The notes under the pieces are model-generated. The model saw nothing but the letters and a program-made list of their open reading frames with translations, did not search any database and was not told where the DNA came from. A stretch of DNA of 49,211 nt, taken from contig BFEA01000287.1 in assembly GCA_003427395.1 (NCBI GenBank), positions 339,573 to 388,783 on the forward strand, given 5' to 3'. The stretch comes from Chara braunii. Its lineage: Eukaryota; Streptophyta; Charophyceae; Charales; Characeae. This document shows, one piece after another, positions 1 through 8,499 of this stretch. The first letter of the stretch is position 1. Each line of letters starts with the position of its first letter. The position numbers and the translations under genes are program-made.

Positions 1-94
1 CTATGGCGAGTGGCCACCCCTACAGACCGGACAGGACCGGTTCGGGTGTGGGCTACGGAAGCACCGCATCCAATTTTCGCAGTCACAGTTGCTG

Positions 95-96
<2 letters not shown>

Positions 97-142
<46 letters not shown>
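97..142. repeat. (TG)n microsatellite
   Basis: About 23 uninterrupted TG dinucleotides, followed by a looser TG-rich stretch to about 205. The frames open across it are low-complexity Cys/Val or His/Thr readings and are not genes. Confidence 0.97.
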
Positions 143-146
<4 letters not shown>

Positions 147-224
147 CGCACACATGTGAGTCATTGTGTGTGCGTTCTTTTTTTGTGTGTGTATGTGTAT
201 TCACTGCGATGTTATCGTTGTGTG

Positions 225-317
225 CAGGGATCCGGTGATGGTAGCAGGGCGACATGATAGATGATAAGTGCAGAGATCCGGAGATGGTAGCAGGGTGACG
301 CGATTGATGATAAGAGC
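225..317. repeat. 46-bp tandem duplication
   Basis: Two imperfect head-to-tail copies, starting at 225 and 271, share CAGRGATCCGG and GATGGTAGCAGGG. From the end of this repeat to about 1036 I see no gene, RNA or recognisable element. Confidence 0.75.
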
Positions 318-1083
318 CAGGCTGTGCTGCTAGACGTCTGGTGATGGTGTTCATGCATGGAATTTGTTTTTTGTTTTTTTTGTTTCTCCTTTCTCAAAAG
401 GGAGGTGTGCCCAGCGACGTGCGGATTCAGAATGGAAGCCTGGACCCCATTGGCATTGGGACTTGCTCCACCACTCTCCAAATGTGAAAAAAAGAGAGAG
501 AATATTCCACTAGGACGTGGAAAGATTCACCGCCATATTTTTTTGTCCCTTGCACATGTGGGGTTTATTGGAGCGACGCCAATTGGCATGTGTGATGAGG
601 ATGCACATGCTGTGGTGTGCGCCCGGCATCCATCCATTGCCCACGCCAGCGTCGTCGGCAACAGCATGGGAAAATACACCGACATTTCTGTTTCTGTTGA
701 CGGCCCGTATGCACGTCCACTGTGGGCCTCACTGCACTACTAACGAAAATGTGAAAAAAGATAACGAATTTCACGGCAGAACCGTTGAAGGGTGGATGTC
801 GTTTATTTGTAGTTTTTTCTGCATGTTGTCAGTACTCGACTGAGGCCCTGTGCCGTGGCCCTATGCCATGTTGCCAGAAAAGAAGAAGGAGAGAACGAAC
901 AGCCAAAAGATAAAGGACAAAATGAAAAACATGTAATGAACCCAGTCGTGATGAGAAGCCAATCAGTGTCGTGATACAAGTCGGGACCCAGCGGACAAAA
1001 TAATGTCTCCAAAATCGGTTATATGTCCACCCCCAGCATATGAAATGGTTTCACCCAGGAGACCCAACATTTGCAGACACAGA

Positions 1084-1270
1084 GATTTGATCCCTAGACC
1101 TGTGCCCAAACCCTGCACATTGACCCTGTGTGCTGAGTGAGATTCGATCCTTAGACCTACCCTGTACCTTGTACATTGACCCTGTGTGCTGAGTGAGATT
1201 CGATCCCTAGACCTACCCCGTACCCTGTACATAGGCCCAGCCATCTGTGTGAGACTCGATCCCCAGGTCT
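1084..1270 (+). repeat. 56-57-bp tandem units in the LTR U3 region
   Basis: Four units begin at 1084, 1141, 1197 and 1253 with GAYTYGATCCYYAGRYCT. Unit starts have spacings 57, 56 and 56, exactly the spacings in the minus-strand LTR at 7612-7781. The array therefore predates the spread of both copies. The GATTCGATCC core resembles a tRNA T-arm (pol III B box), but no full tRNA fold is seen. Confidence 0.85.
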
Positions 1271-1474
1271 GTAGATTAGGAGTTAGGTCTGTTACCGTTA
1301 GGCTTAGGAAGGTCTGTTCTAGAAGTCTCTATCTGAGTCTACTGAGGCCTAGAGTCTGTCTGTAAGTCTGAAGGCTCTAGAAGGTCGTAGGTCCCTGTAG
1401 GCCAGTCCAGTCAGCAAGTACCAGAGGTAGGGGCTGCACGTGGGGAAGGTTCTGGACCACCCTGTGGGTTCCAC

Positions 1475-1500
1475 ACGTTTTGGCCACAAGGCCAAAACGT
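1475..1500 (+). promoter_or_regulatory. Perfect inverted repeat upstream of the LTR TATA box
   Basis: ACGTTTTGGCC (1475-1485) and GGCCAAAACGT (1490-1500) are perfect 11-bp arms around ACAA. A further ACGTTTTG lies at 1522. The same motif occurs five times upstream of the TATA box of the sister LTR. It is a candidate U3 enhancer-type site; binding is untested. Confidence 0.5.
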
Positions 1501-1556
1501 CTGGAAGCTTCCCTGGGCCACACGTTTTGAGGCAGGCCCAAGTACCTCCGAAGAAG

Positions 1557-1566
1557 TATAAAAAAA
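1557..1566 (+). promoter_or_regulatory. LTR TATA box
   Basis: TATAAAAAAA is conserved as TATAAATAAA at the same place in the sister LTR (7211-7220, minus). It marks the likely U3/R promoter of the retroelement, with transcription expected some 25-35 bp downstream. Confidence 0.6.
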
Positions 1567-2035
1567 GAGGCAGCGTCCAGCCATTCATTCATTCGCCTGT
1601 GTGCCATGCGGAAGAGCTGCCTTGGTATCTTGTGTGTGGAGGACTGCAGGTGCCTGGAGAAGAAGTGGGCTGTGAAGAAGACAGCGGCCATAGCGAACCA
1701 GCGAGAGAGACACCGGCGGCCATAGCTAGGAGGAGGAAGTCGACGGCGGCAATAGCCGCCCAGTTGTTGGTGCAGACAGGGTGTACAGAGTGTGTGTGTC
1801 AGTGCAGCGTGGACATTCAGGGTGATCCTCGTTCGTGCGTGTATGCGAGAGTGTGGGGAAGTGAGGCTGGTGGTAGAGACGGTGTTCGGCGGCCATAGCC
1901 GCAAGTTGTACAGTTGATTCAGACTGAGTTCAATACAAGTTCATTGTTGTTTCTGAGTTGGGAGTTCGGTTTTGCCATCGGTTCTCAAGTGTGCATGTTG
2001 TGAGCAAGTCCAGAGTCGAGTCTGATTGCACATAT

Positions 2036-2599
2036 GTGCACTTTCCAAGGGCATCGTAACTTCAGAGAAGAGAATGAGGTACCGGGGAGAAGAGACAGAG
2101 AGGAGGAGAAGAAGAAGAGTCCCCGTCAATCATACATGAAGTCTCTTCGTGCCCACTTCCTCCTCGGGCATTATCCCCCTTGTCTCCACCTCAGCAATGC
2201 AGTCTCTCTCTCTGACGTTCTCTGACAGATACAGGGTGCAGGTCACAGCCGGGGGGCCATCCTCCATCCACATCAACAGCCAATCAGGGAGGATGGCGCA
2301 AGTCTTCCTCACGTTCGTGAAGACAAGCAGCAGATCACACATCACGTCGCCAGGTAAGTCCAGGTAAGCTTCCCCTCAAACCCTCTCCAGTGTCATGGTC
2401 TCGATCCTCCTCCTCCTGGTATCTCCCCATGTTCGGCCGGGAGATGCATTCCCATTTCGCACATTTTCATGGTAGTGGAGGGAGGTGCAAGGAACCCGAC
2501 TGTTCATCACTTGCTGGAGTGCATCAGATCACATGCATATACACTGATTTCACAGATTGCAAAGTCTCACACAAAACCCAATAGAAGATGAATGAGGAC
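2036..2599. other. Unassigned stretch with splice-donor-like sites
   Basis: No protein or RNA family is recognised here. CAGGTAAGT occurs at about 2350 and again at about 2760, matching a strong 5' splice-site consensus, but the open frames upstream are short and unrecognised, so I do not call exons. Confidence 0.3.
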
Positions 2600-2945
2600 C
2601 AGGAAGCTTAACTCAATTATCAAACCCAGATTTAGAGAGAGAACATCGTGAGTTCAAAGTGTATAGCGCTGAACAGAGTTACAAGTCTTCTTCGATCAAC
2701 ATGAGTTCCAAGCCTGGCGCTCATCAGCGCCAGCTGCCAAATGTCAACAACAGCGCTCAACAGGTAAGTGTCACCATAGCTCACACTTCCCCCTCTCTCG
2801 TCTGCCTTCTTCTCTCTCTCCCTCTATGTCCATAGTCCTGGTCTACCCTCACTCATCATGCATGCACACTCCGTATCACACAAGGATCTACTCTGAATAC
2901 TACTCACTGGTATCTCCTACTGACTATCCCTACTAACATACTAAC

Positions 2946-3054
2946 TACCGTCTTCCCCCGAACAGAACGCACCCTCATTCTGGCTGTATCTGGCCGGAAA
3001 CATACCTTGTATACTTTCCTTTCCAGGGTGCGTTATGTTCGGGGGAAGACGGTA
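2946..3054. mobile_element. 105-bp palindromic MITE, copy 1
   Basis: The element body is 2948-3052 (105 bp). Its terminal arms start CCGTCTTCCCCCGAACA and pair over 28 bp with one mismatch. It is flanked by TA on both sides (2946-2947, 3053-3054), as expected for Tc1/mariner-type integration. A second copy with the same length, termini and TA flanks lies at 13171-13275. There is no coding capacity, so it would need a transposase supplied in trans. The superfamily is inferred from the TA duplication only. Confidence 0.82.
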
Positions 3055-3265
3055 GCGCTGGTGCAGCTATGGCTGCCTTCCCTCTAGCCAGCACTCTCTT
3101 CCTTCCCACATAGCGCTGCTCTTCAGCCTAGCGCAGCTCACACACATCTAGCGCACAAGTGCCACAGCACTTCCACACTCTCATGCGAAGTGAGCATCTG
3201 TCCAAATTGGGAGGCTGGCCAGTCCTTTATAGTGCTGGACTGGCCTGGCGTGGCCTGCATTCAGC

Positions 3266-3927
3266 CTCAAGTGTCTGGGACTCCTGCCCAGTACCCGTTG
3301 TTGCAAAGTGTGTGTCCCAGTATCTTTCCCATGGTCTGCTGCTGCTTTGGGCCATTGGGCCTGTCTTTTGGACTCCTGGTCTGAATCAGGACTGATTCGT
3401 GGGATTATGACTGAACTGGGACTGTAGCCTTTGACTTATTGCCGAACAGACATGACTTTTCATCGAGGAGACATGACCCTAACTCAGTCTTGAAAACTGT
3501 GTCCGATACCTGTTCGTGCAGGACCTGTTTGTGACTGTTCGAAACGACTTTTCATTTCATTATGGATGCGACATATGCCTCAGGGAACTTTGTCNCTCAA
3601 GTGTCCCAGCGACTCCTGCCCAGTACCCATTGTTGCAAAGTGTGTGTCCCAGTATCTTTTCCCATGGTCTGCTGCTGCTTTGGGCCATCGTCCTGTCTTT
3701 TGGACTCCTGGTCTGAATCAGGACTGCTCTCGTGGGAGTATGACTGAACTGGGACTGTAGCCTTTGACTTATTGCCGAACAGACATGACTTTTCATCGAG
3801 GAGACATGACCCTAACTCAGTCTTGAAAACTGTGTCCGATACCTGTTCGTGCAGGACCTGTTTGTGACTGTTCGAAACGACTTTTCATTTCATTATGGAT
3901 GCGACATATGCCTCAGGGAACTTTGTC
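3266..3927. repeat. 330-bp direct duplication joined by a single N
   Basis: Copy 1 (3266-3594) and copy 2 (3596-3927) are nearly the same from CTCAAGTGTC to GGGAACTTTGTC, but differ at scattered positions (for example GGCCATTGGGCC against GGCCATCGTCC). The single ambiguous base at 3595 is exactly at the junction. Either this is a real tandem repeat or two allelic contigs were joined without being merged. Confidence 0.85.
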
Positions 3928-3929
3928 TT

Positions 3930-4763
3930 TTGAGTTGCTGCTCATGAATTTAAGTTCTGGCCGACAGGGCCCCTCACTGTTGGGGTGTTCATCCGGGGTC
4001 TAATTCGTAAAGGCCCTTTTAGAGGCCATTTTGTGTATGCAGGGAGCACTGGAGCGAGGCCTGTTTTCTTTTTTGTTTTCTTACAAAGTTTGCGTGAAAC
4101 CAGGGCCCGCCCGCGCCGCCTTCCAGTTTCCCCCGGAAGGCAACTGAACCGCCGGAGACTTCCGCCCCCTGCCTCCAATCGAAGCCACGGAACCACTGGG
4201 CACTAACAAAACGGGTGCCTCCTCAAAAGATCTCTAAACGGTCACCACCCTCCCGCCCTTTACGGCCTAACTCACCGGAATGCCATTTTCGCCCGTCGGG
4301 TAGAGTGGCGGTTTCAGCAGTAGTGCTCCTGGTGTCGCATGGAGATTCTGTGGAGTTCTTTTGTGGTTTTGTGGGCCGACTCAAAGGGCTCTCCTAATTG
4401 TTCTTGGACCAATGGGGGCTTGGTCGGTGCTGTTTTGGTAGAGCCCGTATGTTTGGATCTGTGCCTGGTATGTGATTCTGTGGAGCAGTCTGGAGTTGTA
4501 CACTTCGGCTGCAGACAGGTGAGTGGGCACTTGAAGCTCCCTCTATTTTTTTTTCTTATAGATTGAAAAATATATATGCTATTTGTGCGAGTGTGCCGCT
4601 TTGGCGGCAGATGGGTGTGTGGGAACTTCCCGCTCAACCACACAAATGTGGAGAACCTTGCATCTTCTATTATATTGCCCACCTATACTTTTTTTTTGTT
4701 TTATGGATGGTCTGTGATGGTTTGTGGCTGGAATGAGAAAAGAGAGAGTTTGGGGTTTCTGAC

Positions 4764-4764
<1 letters not shown>
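3930..4764. other. No recognisable feature
   Basis: No coding similarity, RNA fold or repeat boundary is visible in this stretch. Open frames are short and overlap on both strands. Confidence 0.4.

Positions 4765-4834
<70 letters not shown>
4765..4834. repeat. (AC)n microsatellite
   Basis: Thirty-five AC dinucleotides in a row. The apparent Thr-His or Cys-Val frames through it are artefacts of the repeat. From 4835 to 5125 nothing is recognised. Confidence 0.97.
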
Positions 4835-4836
<2 letters not shown>

Positions 4837-5125
4837 TATTGCAATCGTGGATTCATGATCGCACATATGATTTCCAGCTCCACCTCAGGGCTGTGCACAT
4901 GCTTGTTAGCTTGTGCCTGGTTAAGTCAGGTGATGTCTACTGAGTGCACTGCACGTATGCATGTGATAGACAGAGAAAGATAGCCGCTGACTTTTTGGGC
5001 GGTCTATCAACTATCGGTGGCAGATAAGTTGCAATAAACAAACCTTGTTACCTTGGGAAAAACCAAAAAGGGGGAATGAAGCCGGATTCCTGCTCCTTCG
5101 GGATACAGGTCAAACTTTTGACTAG

Positions 5126-5534
5126 ATCCAACAAGGTGCCAGCACTGTCAAGTAATCTGTCACGTTTTCTATTCCAAGTTTCAACCACTGGTTAATGAAT
5201 GAATGAACGAATCTTTCTGCAGAAGCCAGAAATTTCTGCATCCAGAATCAAGACACTTAGTCGTGGCCGAGTATCGCAGCAAAATTAAATTACAGGACAT
5301 TTTCAATCAGGATGGGGCCTGTCTCTTATACACATCTAGGATCCAACAAGGTGCCAGCACTGTCAAGTAATCTGTCACGTTTTCTATTCCAAGTTTCAAC
5401 CACTGGTTAATGAATGAATGAACGAATCTTTCTGCAGAAGCCAGAAATTTCTGCATCCAGAATCAAGACACTTAGTCGTGGCCGAGTATCGCAGCAAAAT
5501 TAAATTACAGGACATTTTCAATCAGGATGGGGCC
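5126..5534. repeat. Exact 194-bp duplication around a library adapter (assembly artefact)
   Basis: 5126-5319 and 5341-5534 read the same with a constant offset of 215. Between them sits the transposase mosaic-end sequence used in tagmentation libraries (5319-5337). Two perfect copies separated by adapter are far better explained by an untrimmed mate-pair junction or contig mis-join than by biology. The true genome probably has one copy. Confidence 0.92.
5319..5337 (-). other. Tn5/Nextera mosaic-end adapter remnant
   Basis: CTGTCTCTTATACACATCT is the 19-base mosaic end of engineered Tn5 transposase, identical at all positions. It is a sequencing reagent and not part of the organism. Confidence 0.95.
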
Positions 5535-6780
5535 CAGACAAGAGCCCCCAGTAGTACATTACATTTCGGGGGATAAGGCATTACCTGTTCTTTTGCCCTT
5601 CCCTTCCCACCCCTCTCCCCTTCCCTCACCCCGCCCGCACTCAATGCACACATGAACATAGTAAGCAGGTGTTCATTGTGCGTCAAAGCATCAACATGGC
5701 CATAATAAGTGGATGTTCGGTGTACACCTGGCACCAGTGGGGCCTGACAGTTCATCCTTGTGGGGACTATTAGGGAGCAAAGGGCAGAGTGATCTGGCAT
5801 CTCTGGTTCACTCCTTTGATGACAGATCATGTGTCTGTTCTCTGGAAAATAGACAATCCTTCGCAGTGAACTCATTTCCTTTTTTGTCAGAAGAGTGGAG
5901 CGAGGGGGGAGGAAGGGAGGGAGGAAGGGGGGGAAGAGGTTAAAAGTCAGTGACGTGACATCTCTGGACTCTTTCTTTGACAGAAAATGCATCTATTCTT
6001 TGGGAATTAGACAACCCTTCACATTGAACTGGTTCTTTTTTTACCCAAAAGGGGTTAGTCATTCTCTAACATTATTACCATCCATCCAATTCCGGATCCG
6101 AGCTCGTGATTGGTCTATGAACACTTTTTTTCACATGCGTCTACCGTTCTGCCACCCACAGTGGGCTGGGTTTCAATTCTTCGACTCATTCATCATCAGC
6201 CTAAACGCAGGTGCGTCGACTGTTCAGGCAACTAACCGCCAAATACTTAATATTGACTAGGGGTAGCTCGAACCCACGAGGCTGGTACTAATAGATGTGT
6301 TCCCGTTCACCCACCTAGCTCGTGTGGTACCCGTATGACGAGGCTCGAGTGATAGTGCATCGACCAGGGCTGGAAGGGGTTTCCGTTCAGCGCTGGTGCC
6401 CGCGACTGCTGTCCGGTCAGGTTGCTCCTATAGAGAGTGATAGTCCTCGAGCGAGATAGGATGGAGGGAAGTGGGGGTGCGCCAGGAAAAAACATCAAGA
6501 GGTGGAAGGGAGGGGTCTCGTGAGGTTATTTAAGAAAAGAAAAGAAAAAAAGACTTTGTATTTTACAATAATAATGCAGAATTTATTAAAAGTTCATAAG
6601 TTTACCACTTCATATATTCCAATAATGCGAACTACTTTCATTGCACTGTATGAGAAGAGTTTAAACTTTGAAAGAAGCCGAGCGCCAGCTCTAATTAACT
6701 AATGGTCTGTCATCAATAACACCATGATTACTTATGACAACAAGTATCTGCAGGGCAATTCGGGATTCCACGACTTCATA
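5535..6780. other. No recognisable gene
   Basis: The stretch has T-rich and purine-rich segments (a GGGAGG-rich run near 5900-5940) and an A-rich patch at about 6535-6560. No frame resembles a known protein and none is long enough to call. Confidence 0.4.
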
Positions 6781-7210
6781 ACCTGTGAAATCAGACTGCA
6801 CTCCAAACTTGCTTTCAACATGCGTACACAGGACTGATGGCAAAACCAAACTCTTCACTCAGAATCAACAACGAACTTGCACTTAAACTCTGTTCAAGTC
6901 AACTGTACAACCTGCGGCTATGGCCGCCGAACACTGTCTTCACCACCAGCCTCACTCTCCCTCATGCACACATGTACGAGGATCTACCCTGAATGTCCAC
7001 GCTACACAAACACACACACTCTGTACACTCTGTCCGAGACAACAGCTGGGCGGCTATGGCCGCTGTCGTCTTCCTCCTGGCCAGCTATGGCCGTTGTCTT
7101 CCTCACTTCCCACTTCGGCTCCGGGTACCTGCAGACCTCCACGCACAGGTCACCAAGGCAGCACTTCCGCATGGCTCACAGGCAAATGAATGATGGCTGG
7201 ACTCTGCCTC

Positions 7211-7220
7211 TTTATTTATA
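7211..7220 (-). promoter_or_regulatory. TATA box of solo LTR 2
   Basis: TATAAATAAA on the minus strand, 3' of the CCAAAACG motif cluster and 5' of AGAGGCAG, in the same arrangement as LTR 1. Confidence 0.6.
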
Positions 7221-7247
7221 CTGCTTCGGAGGTGGCCGGGCCCTGTC

Positions 7248-7376
7248 CCAAAACGCATGGCCTTGGGCCAAAACGCATGGGGCCTGGGCCTAGAATCTTC
7301 CAGGCCGTGTAGGTCTGGTAGACCCAAAACGTGTGGGGCCCTCTGAGCCAAAACGTGTGGCCCCCAAGACGCGTTT
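7248..7376 (-). promoter_or_regulatory. Five-copy motif cluster upstream of the LTR TATA box
   Basis: CCAAAACGCATGG occurs at 7248 and 7268, CCAAAACGTGTGG at 7324 and 7348, and a variant (CCAAGACGCG) at 7364. They lie about 30-165 bp upstream of the minus-strand TATA box. Repeated short motifs at this distance are typical of LTR enhancers; the factor is unknown. Confidence 0.5.
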
Positions 7377-7611
7377 CTGGAGGCTTCTGTATACCGCATG
7401 GCCAGATCCTTCCGCCACGTGCAGCCCTGGTACTTGCTGACTCAGAGAGACTCTTCCGGACAGACTCTTCTGGAACCTAAAGCCTACGGACTGTTACCTA
7501 CCGACTGACTCTTAGGCTACGAAGAGGTAAGTAGAGACTTCTAGAACAGACCTTCCTAAGCTAATGGTAACAACAGACTTAAGTACTAACCTACAGACCT
7601 AGGGATCGAGC

Positions 7612-7781
7612 CCAACTTCCCTTCCTACAGCCTAACCTATGACACAGGACAGGTCGAGGGTTCGAATCTCTCACAGTCACCGGGTGATTGTACAGGGCAC
7701 ATGCATAGGTCTAGGGATCGAATCTCACTCAGCACACAGAGTCAATCTACAGGGCTCAGGCATAGGTCTAGGGATCGAATC
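7612..7781 (-). repeat. 56-57-bp tandem units in LTR 2
   Basis: Minus-strand units start at 7781, 7724, 7668 and 7612 (spacings 57, 56, 56) with GATTCGAWCCCTMGACCT, except the last, which starts GGCTCGATCC. The spacing matches LTR 1 exactly. Confidence 0.85.
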
Positions 7782-7864
7782 TTAGTGTCTGCAAATGTCG
7801 TCTCAACTGGGTGAAACCGTTTCACCTGAGAGGACAATCTTTGAAGGGGGAAATTTTCAAAATA

Positions 7865-8096
7865 CCTTTGTAATCCAAATGTTTGGCATCCGCCACTTCG
7901 GTTCTGGTGGTGGAAGGTTGAAGATCGCTGGAGAAGACGGACGTAGCGAGAGAGACATCTTGATGACATCACGCGCGAACAAGGATGATTTGAGTGGCAG
8001 AGATTCATCTTCAGCTCCGCTCTCTGTCGGAGATGTCCAGGCCGAAAATGGCACAAGAAACAGCCAGACTGTCAGCAGGAAAACGACGTAACGCAT
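7865..8096 (-). CDS. Possible first exon encoding a secreted or membrane protein N-terminus
   Basis: The minus-strand frame starts at ATG 8094-8096 in the context CAAAAATGCG. It encodes about 77 residues, beginning with a convincing signal peptide: MRYVV, then the hydrophobic core FLLTVWLFLVPFSAW at about residues 5-19, then a polar, acidic stretch. Near the end, AAAG|GTATTTT (about 7864) resembles a 5' splice site just before an in-frame stop, so this may be an exon whose intron received solo LTR 2. I recognise no family. The region is partly duplicated at 8250-8480. It could also be a chance frame; support is the signal-peptide pattern only. Confidence 0.33.
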
Positions 8097-8249
8097 TTTT
8101 GAAATGTTGAACCCTTTCCCATTATCAAATCACGTATCTGGTTTACAACCTTAAGCACAAGTTTACGGCAAAGTCTATTAAAATGCAATGTAACGTTTTC
8201 CTTTAGGGAGGGGGAGGGCGATTTCCATGTCTAGGATCCTCTGAAAGTT

Positions 8250-8456
8250 TGTTGAAGTTCTACTTGCTTGCAAATCCCTGTCAGCAGAAAAAGGCGCAGA
8301 AGCACTGTTTCAAAATGTTCAACGGTTCAACCCTTCCCTCCATTTATGGGTTCCGGTTTACACACAGCTTCACAGTAATAGTTCGGAAAACTGCGGACAT
8401 AATATATATAATTCAGAAATGTGGAAAATTTTCTGAAAAATGCCTTTGTTTTCCAT

Positions 8457-8480
<24 letters not shown>
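8250..8480 (-). pseudogene. Diverged duplicate of the possible signal-peptide exon region
   Basis: Minus-strand sequence here matches the area around the start at 8096: a GGGTTGAAC...ACATTTTGAAA stretch followed by TTTTTCTGCTGACAG, parallel to GGGTTCAACATTTCAAAA and TTTTCCTGCTGACAG. The start codon position is lost. It suggests a tandem duplication of a few hundred base pairs with later decay. Confidence 0.35.

Positions 8481-8491
<11 letters not shown>
8459..8491. repeat. 33-base G homopolymer
   Basis: An unbroken run of 33 G residues, able to form G-quadruplex in principle. Run length in short-read assemblies is unreliable. Confidence 0.9.
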
Positions 8492-8492
<1 letters not shown>

Positions 8493-8499
8493 CCGTGCC

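Larger units (their letters stand above)
1041..2030 (+). mobile_element. Solo LTR, copy 1 of a family present twice in the window
   Basis: This ~990-bp block is homologous along its whole length to 6786-7824 read on the minus strand. It starts TGAAATGG, ends GATTGCA (a TG...CA element), and is flanked by CATA (1037-1040 and 2031-2034; the fifth base T also matches). That is the signature of LTR integration followed by LTR-LTR recombination. It contains four 56-57-bp tandem units (1084-1270), a TATA box at 1557 and a GCC-rich transcribed part with repeated GGCGGCCATAGC. No internal retroviral-type genes adjoin it. Homology and flanking repeats are read from the sequence; the solo-LTR label is inference from family behaviour. 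Confidence 0.85.
2600..3960 (-). mobile_element. LTR-like block, distant relative of the solo LTRs
   Basis: Read on the minus strand, this block has a TATA-like box (ACTATAAAGG, near 3221-3232), then a counterpart of the GCGGAAG-TGCTG stretch, then GGCAGCCATAGCTGC, in the same order as the two solo LTRs. Similarity is patchy and termini were not found. It is interrupted by a palindromic MITE (2948-3052) and carries a 330-bp tandem duplication (3266-3927). It could equally be an unrelated promoter-bearing repeat. Confidence 0.35.
6786..7824 (-). mobile_element. Solo LTR, copy 2 (inverted relative to copy 1)
   Basis: Reads on the minus strand as TGAAACGG...GATTTCA, about 1039 bp. CCTG flanks both ends (6782-6785, 7825-7828), and the match extends to ACCTG if the terminal A/T is counted as host sequence. 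Homology to 1041-2030 runs end to end: tandem GATTCGATCC units, TATA box, then GCCATAGC-rich sequence. Because the two LTRs are in opposite orientation and each has its own duplication, they are separate insertions and not the two ends of one element. Confidence 0.87.

Noticed and set aside
3-257. Open frames through the (TG)n tract at the window start
   Set aside because: The frames are open only because a dinucleotide repeat has no stops; composition is Cys/Val or His/Thr and there is no family resemblance.
2944-3057. Rho-independent terminator or microRNA hairpin at the palindrome
   Set aside because: Identical-length second copy with TA flanks at 13169-13277 marks it as a transposable element; terminators of that type are bacterial.
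5126-5534. A genuine tandem duplication
   Set aside because: A sequencing-adapter sequence lies between two exact copies, so assembly error is the better explanation.
1041-7824. The two inverted LTR-like blocks as terminal inverted repeats of one DNA transposon
   Set aside because: Each has its own flanking duplication and internal TATA promoter layout, which fits two solo LTR insertions.
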